DNA from: Sinonovacula constricta
Lineage: Eukaryota; Mollusca; Bivalvia; Cardiida; Solecurtidae
Direction: 5' to 3'
DNA length: 64,000 nucleotides
Assembly: GCA_007844125.1 (NCBI GenBank)
Contig: CM017569.1
Location: forward strand, 11,789,686-11,853,685
Each line of letters opens with the position of its first letter. Position 1 is the stretch's first letter. Shown in pieces: positions 59,501 through 64,000 of the stretch. A program made the position numbers and the translations under genes. The notes under the pieces were generated by a model. The model saw only the letters and a list, made by a program, of their open reading frames with translations, had not been told where the DNA came from and ran no database searches.

Positions 59501-62500
59501 TATCGTCCCACCAACAGTATTTCAGTTATCTGGAGACGGTGTCCACTTGAAGCAGATATAGTGCTGCCTTCACTGTGTATAGCATGCCTTGAACACCTGG
59601 CATGTTACCACACCCAGTCACATTATCCTGACACTGGGTCAACCAGTCGTGGATCTACCTTTATATTTGCTTGAGCGTTAGCAAGGGAGCTATACCACTA
59701 CCATTTTTAACGACTTTGGTATGTCGCGGCCCGGGACCGAACCCGGGGCCTCCCGTACCTGGAAAGCAAGATGTAAATGTAATTTTGTTATTTTTTATAT
59801 TATTTTATGAGTTCATATAATTTTTATTTTATTTCAATAATTAAGTCTTATAGATGTTAAACATGTTTACTAATTAATTTGATTTTTTTATGTTTATAAC
59901 ATTTGAAACACATTTGCATTGAAATGCATTTACACCAACACTGATTTTGATGTTAAACACAAGCATGATTTTCTCAATGTGCACATCATTTTTGAGACAG
60001 CAGTGATAACTATAGCAGAGTGACCATAACCAGTGTACAGGTATAAAACATCTTGCATAAGTCTAAAAGCATGTTGAATTGTTCTCCTTTTCTCATTATG
60101 GAATTTGGCACAGAGGACTGCCAGATTTCTTTATAAATATAAATAGGAGACATTTAAATTCAGAAATATATGTCATCACAAATCATCAATATCTCAAACT
60201 TAGAAAATAAAAGCATAATTAATACATTATGAAGTTTCATATTGGTTAAAAAAATATGAAGCAATAAATCTTATGCCAAGGCCTATTTAACATACTGGTT
60301 AACACATTTTAAGTTATTACAAGACATATTAAATATGCATTCAATAGATTTATATAAAGTGTATTTGAAATATAAAGGACATTATTTTATCTTTTTATAC
60401 CTATATAGCTTCAGAACAATCTTTAATACTAAAAATAAAACAATCGATCACAATTCTGATATAGGTTAAATCATTAACAATAGTTTACTGGTTTGTCTGT
60501 AGAATATATAACATTTCCATTCTCTGTTGTTGGTGTGTCCTTTTTTATTTATTCTGAATAATCTAGATGATTTAATTTGTAGGTTGAGATGATTTATATC
60601 TGAAGTAAAATCATTTTGTCTGAGACTGTGTGATGTTTTATAGTATTTGTAGCAGTTGTATAACTGGAAAATTTTATTTTACACATTTGTGAAAAAAGAA
60701 TTGACTGATAGAAACTATTCTAGAATTTCTAAGAATTTAGATTTTTTTTATCTTGCCAGATATAATTAATTTATTATAAATATATTGTTATTATTTTTTT
60801 TCTTTTTGTTTTAAACTATTATTAAACCAGGTATTTATACATGAATAATGTATTAATGTAAGTTTAATTACCTAGTATGGACCGGCCGGGTTCAGTCCTT
60901 GGGCACCTCATAAGTGCCCCTGTGCTATAATGATAGAAATGTCGCTGCACAGTATCGGCAAAAATGCCGCCAAATCCCAATCCCAATCCCTAGTATTTGC
61001 TGTTTTAGTTGGTTAAATATAAAGTTTTGTTGCTTGTGTAACCATGTGTTTTACTATTAATACTATATCAACCCAATGCCCCTTAGAAGGCTCAAGTTTA
61101 ACTTAGTTATACACAGTTTGTTGTGTTGATGTTGTTGACAATTAGCTATTTTCTCCAGTCCTCAAAAGAAGACATTATGCTGTCCTTGCTACTGATTGAA
61201 TGACATTTCTTTTTCCATCATATGGTACAGTCCTAGGTGACTAAATCAGAAACATATTGATTTTTGTTATTCTGCTAAGTCTTTGAAGGTAATTGTGAGG
61301 TCCATTATCTGGAGTGAAAGATTGTTATATAAACTGTTGGCAGTACTTTCTTTTAATTTTAATGGACTTTTTTTTACTGTATCAACCTTTTTTTTTATAT
61401 TGACGTATGATAATACTGGAAGTACATTTATTATTTATTGTTTTTAATTAGACAAGTAGAAAGTTGACATTAACTTTCTACATGTGCTATGACTTTAGAA
61501 ATTAAAAAGACTTATAATATCCAAGCTTTTGTATGTAAACCTAAAGAACTGTTCAGGCAACATATTGTTGATATTTCATTGTCAAATATAAAAGATTGTG
61601 TTCAAGTTTTCTTCTCCGCATGGGACTTCTTCTCTATTATGGAACTTCTTCAAGCTTGATAGTGAAAGATGTAACAGATGCACGCTCCTTTCAAAAATAG
61701 TATTTGTTTATTTATTATATGAAATAAAAAGAATAATTTCTACTTAAACACCAAATACACATACATGTTTATTTCATGTTGTTGTGTTTTTTTTTAACTT
61801 TTATAGTTATCACAGTTCATAAAAATGTCATGATTTTGAAGTTTATATTTTTTTCCTGTTTTAGTATGTTGTTGTTTTGTGTATATTCAGTTTGTAGCTG
61901 TTCACATCACTGTAATATGGAAGTTATTTCAGTGTACAGTATAACAACTACTGACTTACACTATATGCACAATTTGATGAATATGTTAAAGCCAGCTGAT
62001 TGTATCAAGACTAGTCTTTTACTATAAATACTAGGCATGGGTCTCGCCAGAAATTTCTCATCATGATAAATTGTGATATGCTTGAGTGTATCGAGATATT
62101 GTAGTGAGCATATTACCTTATTTTTTAACCTTATTTAATATACTTTAGAAGATATTTAAGATTATGTTAAAATAATAAAAACAGTCTACAGTTATCCCGT
62201 AATTAAAACAATTCATAATGAATGTTTTTTTCAGTCCAAAATGCATCAATACATTTGACTTGGCTTTGCCATGTTTTTACTGTGATGAACTTGTTTATGG
62301 CCATGATTATATGTAAAAATAACTTGGATGTACTGCAGGAAGTCTTAAATGCTAACTGCCAAATCTAGCACAGCTCAACTATCAATGTTTTATATTTTGT
62401 AGTTATTAGATTATAAGTGTTCTGAAATTATATTTCAATGTAGCCAATGCCTTACATTTTACCTTAGTCACGCAAATCAAGTGTTTAGCTCTTCACTGAT

Positions 62501-63271
62501 ATTATTATTGCACCCATATTATCTACTAAGTTTTTGTCATTGAATTTGACTGTTTTGCAGTGAAAAAAAAGATAATTGGTATATCCCTAAAGAGTGAATG
62601 TGATGTAGCTACAAAAACAGCTTGCTGATAAATATTGATTATAGATCTGATCTTCAATATATTTGGTACAGATACATAGGAAATCGTAATGCCACTTATC
62701 TGTTTAAATAGTGTTATAATTGGAATTTCAGGGAGAAAATAAATCATTGTTTGCTGTACCGGACCTGGTAGCGCAATCGGTAGAGCCTCGGCTCCAGGTA
62801 CAGAAGGCCCCGGGTTCAATCCCAGACCGCGACATACCAAAGTCGTTAAAAATGGTAATGGTATAGCTCCCTTGCTAACGCTCAAGCAAATATAAGGGTA
62901 GTTCCACGACTGGTTGGCTCGGTGTCAGGATAATGTGACTGGGTGTGGTATCATGCCATGTGTTCACGGCATGCTATACACAGTGAAGGCAGCACTATAT
63001 CTGCCTCAAGTGGACACCGTCTCCAGATAAATGAAATACTGTTGGTGGGATGATAAACCCAATAAACAAACATTGTTTGCTTTTTAAACGACAACTGAGT
63101 ACAAATATTGATATCGAACGGAATAGCATACGATAAGTATTGGGTCAGACAAGAATTGAGATGTACCTATAAAACGGTAATATCATGGACCCCTAATAAA
63201 TACATTGGTGAAAGTTTTCGAAAATAGTCCAGAAATTCTAGAATGTTGAACTTACCAGATTTCATTTTCAT
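29410..63271 (-). CDS. MORN4: MORN4/retinophilin-type MORN-repeat protein (4 exons, 153 aa)
   Basis: Joined exons in transcript order: 63271-63256, 55512-55326, 30665-30556, 29558-29410. All GT-AG, phases agree, 462 nt. Four MORN repeats follow one another: YNGEWSDEGQRDGYG (about 22-44), YYGMFRKGLCEGHG (46-67), FEGEFYQGKFNGYG (69-90), FDGQYKDGKICGHG (92-114). Then come SHGLPRNEGMF and the tail RREKCTEAIQAAQASAEAARN. Both the length and the C-terminal block match vertebrate MORN4 (146 aa), which separates it from other MORN proteins. Family knowledge: MORN4 and fly retinophilin bind class III myosins in actin-bundle protrusions and photoreceptors. Introns are 7.7, 24.7 and 1.0 kb. The first exon is the weakest part. 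If it is wrong, translation could begin at ATG 55499-55501 and lose nine residues. Confidence 0.9.
29612..29679. repeat. Palindromic mini-element in MORN4 intron 3
   Basis: Left end GGCAAATAGTGTGGTTCCAG, right end AAGGTCTTCACTTTGT, centre CTCCTGTTGGTAG. More diverged than the other copies. Confidence 0.5.
30556..30665 (-). CDS. MORN4: MORN4 exon 3
   Basis: Residues 68-105, covering MORN repeat 3 and most of repeat 4 (FEGEFYQGKFNGYG, FDGQYKDGKICGHG). Acceptor CTGTTGTAG, donor CATG|GTAACG. Confidence 0.93.
30666..33009. other. MORN4 intron 2, proximal part
   Basis: AT-rich intron sequence. A 20-bp tandem (AATAAAGAAAACTGACTTAC twice) lies near 32935-32974. No exon or mobile element was recognised. 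Confidence 0.5.
33010..34186 (+). mobile_element. Decayed 3' end of a non-LTR retrotransposon (LINE)
   Basis: With stops and shifts ignored, short blocks read like the C-terminal end of a LINE reverse-transcriptase polyprotein: GFGHASVSYNKGNLD, FKQRLHDTALQN, FRCSDDRFAVKVSQHN, LCRYCLEILPERNIEYDF and CPKYDKLRD, the last two being a CxxC...C zinc-knuckle-like segment. Downstream comes an AT-rich 3' UTR, a TTCACAAAAATAAAAAC end and a TGTTCTGTTCTG tail typical of such elements. At least two in-frame stops make it dead. It is 5'-truncated, as LINEs usually are. Confidence 0.65.
33626..33790. repeat. 35-bp tandem repeat in the LINE 3' region
   Basis: Four to five copies of TAATGTAAACATGATTATAT followed by CAATATGTCACATTA. 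Degenerate relatives of the unit (CATGATTGTATCATTATAGG) continue to about 34000. Confidence 0.85.
34097..34260 (+). repeat. LINE tail and leader, copy 1
   Basis: CAACTTATTGTCAAATGATG through the TTCTG tail and ATAGACAGGATGCAAAAATT to GAACTAAGTATACAAG. The same block recurs at 38043-38216 in front of the second minisatellite block. Confidence 0.85.
34260..38042. repeat. 30-bp minisatellite, main block, about 126 copies
   Basis: The unit is AAGTAAAATATGCCTGACTG then TAGGACATGC. Variants: T/G in CATGC or CAGGC, A/G in GGACA or GGGCA, and GTAAAA or GTCAAA. A recurring short unit lacks 12 bp (GCCTGGCAAGT joins directly), first near 35124 and more often after 37100. The unit length and this deletion are both multiples of three, so long frames stay open on both strands. 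This is not evidence of coding. Confidence 0.97.
38043..38216 (+). repeat. LINE tail and leader, copy 2
   Basis: Near-copy of 34097-34260, including TTCACAAAAATAAAATC, the TGTTCTG tail and AAAGGTTATATCGAACTAAG. It differs by a few substitutions and by small insertions (TTAATGGCCTAAGGCC against TTTAGGCC). Confidence 0.88.
38217..38840. repeat. 30-bp minisatellite, second block, about 21 copies
   Basis: The same 30-bp unit as the main block, but without the 12-bp-deleted units and mostly of the GTCAAATATG type. It ends abruptly at GACTTGAGGGGAGG. Confidence 0.96.
38986..39058. repeat. Palindromic mini-element
   Basis: Left end ACAAATAGCAAAAGGCAGATC, right end TGATCTGGATCTACACTAT. The centre has GCTCCTGGTGG. 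Confidence 0.5.
39265..39328. repeat. Palindromic mini-element
   Basis: Left end GCAAATAGTGTAGATCCTAA, right end GACCTGGATCTATAATACTT. Lies 210 bp from the previous copy. Confidence 0.6.
39672..39869 (-). CDS. Candidate coding exon or small broken gene, unknown family
   Basis: Starts ATGGCAGATGAAGG in a good context (AACAATGG) and reads 65 residues: MADEGSSTQKEEGRLCLF, then a mixed hydrophilic sequence of normal composition, ending VEESKSKV. A second frame (39700-39503), overlapping its end by 29 bases, continues with KARFKLYFEKRYILVFEH for about 60 residues. Either it is a first exon (weak donor CAAG|GTTTAA), or it is one protein broken by a frameshift, or it is chance. I recognise no family. 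It lies in MORN4 intron 2 on the same strand, about 1.1 kb downstream of an RFX-like site. Confidence 0.3.
   Translation of the reverse strand: MADEGSSTQKEEGRLCLFRKDIGWNSTNLEFTSGWKNTDNTVYLRKCPLKLSTMIDCVEESKSKV
39870..41888. other. Intron 2 segment with a candidate regulatory block
   Basis: 39,870-40,640 is plain AT-rich. 40,640-41,300 is of higher complexity and less AT-rich, with no repeat signature, and carries an RFX-like palindrome and CCAAT box. After 41,340 it is AT-rich again. No exons were found. Confidence 0.4.
40990..41006. promoter_or_regulatory. X-box-like RFX palindrome joined to a CCAAT box
   Basis: GTTGCTTAGCAAC (40990-41002) is two inverted AGCAAC half-sites separated by one base, and CCAAT (41002-41006) overlaps its last base. 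X-boxes of this type bind RFX factors, and RFX and NF-Y sites often sit together in cilium gene promoters. Function here is inference. Confidence 0.4.
41889..46775. repeat. 42-bp minisatellite, about 116 copies
   Basis: The unit is CAGCTGACAGATCTCCCTAA then GAACCAGCTTCACATTACAAAT, with internal PvuII-like CAGCTG and BglII-like AGATCT words. It varies at few positions (CAGCTG, CAACTG or CAGCCG; AGATCT, AGGTCT or AAATCT; ATTACA or ATTATA). The unit is a multiple of three, so 14-residue repeats appear open in frames on both strands. Stops arise independently in several units, which argues against coding. Confidence 0.97.
46776..47872. other. Intron 2 spacer
   Basis: Unique AT-rich sequence after the 42-bp array. 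TTCGAATA words occur near 46980-47010. No exon or element ends were recognised. Confidence 0.45.
47873..49162 (-). mobile_element. Unclassified dispersed repeat with a terminal hairpin and GACGGACGGACC array
   Basis: The right end has CCTCCCCCACATTTTGTGG followed by TGGGGG, an 11-bp stem with one mismatch and one wobble, preceded by ACGG-type 12-bp tandem units (49078-49110). Inside, blocks with TGTGACCTTGACCTT, GGGTTCTGCACATCCC and TTAAGTTTCAAGCAAATAC recur about every 300-330 bp, so the element is built from internal repeats. I recall similar repeats as frequent in bivalve genomes. The superfamily is unknown. Confidence 0.55.
49163..50437. other. Intron 2 spacer
   Basis: No exon-like frame, array or element ends recognised. 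Confidence 0.4.
50438..51671. mobile_element. Dispersed repeat with hairpin ends and inverted GCTCACCTGA
   Basis: The left end carries the palindrome GGGCCATGATGGCCC (50441-50455) and GCTCACCTGA (50462-50471). The right end carries GAGCACATTGTGCTC (51643-51657) and the inverse TCAGGTGAGC (51656-51665). The body is five to six diverged copies of a unit of about 144 bp (CCAAGTTTGGTGAAGATTGG, GACCTAGTGACCTACTTTTTG). Just before the right end is GACGCCGGACGAAGCGG. No coding. The paired hairpin ends suggest a non-autonomous DNA transposon of unassigned type. Confidence 0.6.
51672..52470. other. Intron 2 spacer
   Basis: AT-rich sequence. No supported feature. Confidence 0.4.
52471..53288. mobile_element. 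Candidate TIR element with CTGTCAAG ends
   Basis: CTGTCAAG at 52471-52478 and CTTGACAG at 53281-53288 are inverse. Further inward the right side has repeated GCGTGA motifs (AGCGTGAGAGCGTGA, AAAGCGTGACTCTCACTCCG), and the left has AGCATAAGAGTGAGACC, a weak inverse match. No target duplication is evident. Confidence 0.4.
53383..53773 (+). pseudogene. Mariner-type transposase remnant (C-terminal part)
   Basis: The frame at 53432-53773 contains YNWEVFQHNPYLLGLSPC, then DLFPKIKEPL and DDLDEL, matching the WEVLQHPPYSPDLSPCDFDLFP block near the end of mariner transposases. The third catalytic aspartate (the D of PCDF) is replaced by Tyr. The preceding HDNARPH-type block appears as YKASNVR, so the second catalytic aspartate is gone too. 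The N-terminal helix-turn-helix half is absent. A dead fragment. Confidence 0.7.
53774..55325. other. Intron 2 spacer next to MORN4 exon 2
   Basis: Contains scattered GGGCAAGC/CTTGCCCG words (54089-54110, 54750-54830) that may be an old repeat, but no clear boundaries. Nothing else was recognised. Confidence 0.35.
55326..55512 (-). CDS. MORN4: MORN4 exon 2
   Basis: Residues 6-68, with MORN repeats 1 and 2 (YNGEWSDEGQRDGYG and YYGMFRKGLCEGHG). Acceptor TTTTTATGCAG, donor TCAAG|GTAACA. Contains an in-frame ATG at 55501-55499 that could serve as start if exon 1 is non-coding. Confidence 0.93.
55626..55720. repeat. GA-rich microsatellite in MORN4 intron 1
   Basis: Interrupted GA and GGGA repeat, purine-only over nearly 100 bp on the + strand. 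Confidence 0.9.
56296..56303 (+). promoter_or_regulatory. CRE-like TGACGTAG upstream of a candidate first exon
   Basis: TGACGTAG, followed by TACGTAC, lies 21-28 bp before the ATG of the candidate + strand exon at 56324. A GGGCGTGG GC-box-like word is at about 56157. Together these look like a promoter, by inference only. Confidence 0.35.
56324..56417 (+). CDS. Candidate first coding exon of an unknown + strand gene inside MORN4 intron 1
   Basis: ATG in good context (CAACATGG) opens MVDCGNLRCFQERRSIKK, then ELLSWSKKVPIAV, and ends at a strong donor GTTG|GTATGT, phase 1. The composition is normal for a soluble protein and the local GC is higher than its surroundings. I could not find a second exon in the rest of the window and do not recognise the protein. 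It may be chance or the first exon of a gene extending to the right. Confidence 0.4.
57127..57260. repeat. CT-rich microsatellite in MORN4 intron 1
   Basis: TCTCTC and CTGTCTCTC runs over about 130 bp. The pyrimidine bias explains the open frames full of Ser and Leu on this strand. Confidence 0.9.
57261..58049. other. MORN4 intron 1 spacer
   Basis: Pyrimidine-rich then AT-rich sequence with no supported feature. Confidence 0.4.
58050..58118. repeat. Palindromic mini-element in MORN4 intron 1
   Basis: Left end GGCAAATGATGTAGAAAC, right end TCAGGATCTTCACTATTTGC. Same family as the copy at 21191. Confidence 0.55.
58280..58839. mobile_element. TIR element flanked by TTAA
   Basis: The left end TTAAAGGTGATATCTGACAG TTTG (58280-58303) and right end CAAACTGTCAGATACCACCT TTAA (58816-58839) are inverse with one mismatch in 24. 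TTAA at both outer ends would be the target duplication of a piggyBac-type insertion. If TA were the duplication, a Tc1/mariner relative is possible. The interior has a G-rich tract (58338-58396) and no coding. Confidence 0.65.
58840..59470. other. MORN4 intron 1 spacer
   Basis: AT-rich. No supported feature. Confidence 0.4.
59483..59762 (-). mobile_element. tRNA-derived SINE (family B), minus orientation
   Basis: The reverse complement begins with a tRNA-like head (B box in GGCCCCGGGTTCGGTCCCGG) and ends AATAAACAAAC. It is flanked by the exact direct repeat AAAGCAAGATGT (59471-59482 and 59763-59774). The same family as 62756-63070, in opposite orientation. The body word GGAGACGGTGTCCACTTGA is shared. 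Confidence 0.85.
59775..60870. other. MORN4 intron 1 spacer
   Basis: AT-rich. No supported feature. Confidence 0.4.
60879..60988 (+). mobile_element. Short tRNA-derived SINE with an AATCCC tail (family C)
   Basis: Flanked by CCTAGTAT (60871-60878 and 60989-60996). Contains a B-box-like GCCGGGTTCAGTCC at the start, GTGCCCCTGTGCTATAATG and GCTGCACAGTATCGGC, and ends in the simple repeat CCCAATCCCAATCCC. At about 110 bp it is probably 5'-truncated in front of the B box. Confidence 0.65.
60997..62744. other. MORN4 intron 1 spacer
   Basis: AT-rich. Only short random frames. No element ends recognised. Confidence 0.4.
62756..63070 (+). mobile_element. tRNA-derived SINE (family B), full-length
   Basis: The head GGACCTGGTAGCGCAATCGG TAGAGC holds an A box, and GGGTTCAATCCC a B box 45-50 bp later. 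The body is shared with 59483-59762, and the tail is CCCAATAAACAAA. The exact 11-bp target duplication CATTGTTTGCT stands at 62745-62755 and 63071-63081. Confidence 0.9.
63256..63271 (-). CDS. MORN4: MORN4 exon 1 (candidate)
   Basis: ATGAAAATGAAATCTG|GTAAGT encodes MKMKS plus one base and joins exon 2 in phase (GCT, Ala). The donor is strong. A short upstream frame (MSTDLQDS) overlaps the start. The assignment rests only on phase, donor quality and the need for a start. Confidence 0.45.
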
Positions 63272-64000
63272 GAATCCTGTAAATCCGTTGACATTTTCAG
63301 AGTGGGGATAATTGGAGTACGTTGAGGCTTGTACCTGAACCTAACTCTGTTCCAAGCTTTTCCAATTTTGTACTTAAATCACTGACATTTTGTCATTCAC
63401 TCGAGACTGCATTTGTACATGTATACATCACCCCATACACAGTTACTAATTAGCAGAGCAAAGATGTGGTTTGTCCAAATTATTAACAAGATAATCAGGC
63501 CCATATGAACATAATCTTGTTAATTGTTAAAGAGCACCTTAATCATTCTAGTTGTGTATTCATTGCTTGCTTCAAGTTGTCAAAAGAAATACCTGCTTGC
63601 ATTTATATTTAGCGTGATACCGGGTCAAATATGCTGATTGCTAAACTAGGAAAGCGTTGTGCCTGGGAAATCCCAATGTCAAACAAGTCTTTTGATTGCA
63701 ATTTGGGTTAAGACCTTCTTACTGAAGTTCTAAACAGTTTCACATTGGGGCTAAATGTCTAGGAATCTAAGTAATTATCACAAGAAAAGTACACTCAAGA
63801 TTGTATTAAGTTTGCCAACACTCTTAGTTACAGTAGTCAATTAAAGAAGGATTTGCCCAACCAAGCTGACTGCTGGCAGCAGAAGGCACATGACCGCTGA
63901 TTAGATGACAATTAAACAACAAATTTCTTGGGAGGACCTAAACTGACTGCTTATAGCATGGTGACCGCTCTTAACACTTGACCGCTAACACAAGTTGGAC
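63272..64000. other. Region upstream of MORN4
   Basis: If exon 1 is right, the MORN4 promoter and 5' UTR lie here. No TATA box or known motif stands out, and no other gene was recognised up to the window end. Confidence 0.35.

Noticed and set aside
62756..62850. A functional tRNA gene
   Set aside because: It has A and B boxes, but the body, tail and target duplications show that it is a SINE head, and the same unit recurs at 59483-59762.

Overview
The window is nuclear DNA of an animal, most likely a marine bivalve mollusc. It is AT-rich, its genes are split by GT-AG introns, and the spacers are full of short mobile-element remnants (tRNA-derived SINEs with target-site duplications, TIR elements, tiny hairpin repeats, a LINE 3' end with a TTCTG tail). 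The taxon call is inference from the repeat style and the gene types. No bacterial, organellar or CRISPR-type locus is present.

Two protein genes can be assembled exon by exon, and they converge. On the + strand (9876-19886) twelve coding exons join without a phase conflict into a 699-residue PGC-1 family coactivator (the single invertebrate relative of PGC-1alpha, PGC-1beta and PRC; Spargel in flies). It has an acidic N terminus with LGSLL, a DHDY motif, an Arg/Ser-rich region, an RRM and the DFDELL-type C-terminal tail. On the - strand (63271 down to 29410) four exons give a 153-residue MORN4/retinophilin protein. Its second intron is 24.7 kb and its first is about 7.7 kb.

Layout: 1-6400 is a graveyard of TIR elements, one nested inside another. 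6400-9873 holds a SINE and otherwise unexplained sequence upstream of PGC-1. 9874-21000 is the PGC-1 gene, with a 49-bp minisatellite in intron 8. 23857-27662 is a 41-bp minisatellite between the two gene ends. 29410-63271 is the MORN4 gene. Its intron 2 contains a LINE 3' remnant (about 33010-34180), a 30-bp minisatellite in two blocks (34260-38042 and 38217-38840) each preceded by a copy of the LINE tail, a 42-bp minisatellite (41889-46775), two long bivalve-type repeats (47873-49162 and 50438-51671), a TIR element and a dead mariner transposase. Intron 1 contains two tRNA-derived SINEs in opposite orientation, a third SINE with an AATCCC tail, a TTAA-flanked TIR element and a candidate first exon of an unknown + strand gene.

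The very long open frames at 34.2-38.8 kb and 41.9-46.4 kb are not genes. The repeat units are 30 and 42 bp, so a frame that is open in one unit stays open throughout, and both strands are open together. No new defence or enzymatic system was found. The most unusual structures are the duplicated LINE-tail plus minisatellite cassette, a stop-bearing duplicate of the last PGC-1 exon's acceptor, a family of 60-80 bp palindromic mini-elements, and a nested pair of TIR elements.
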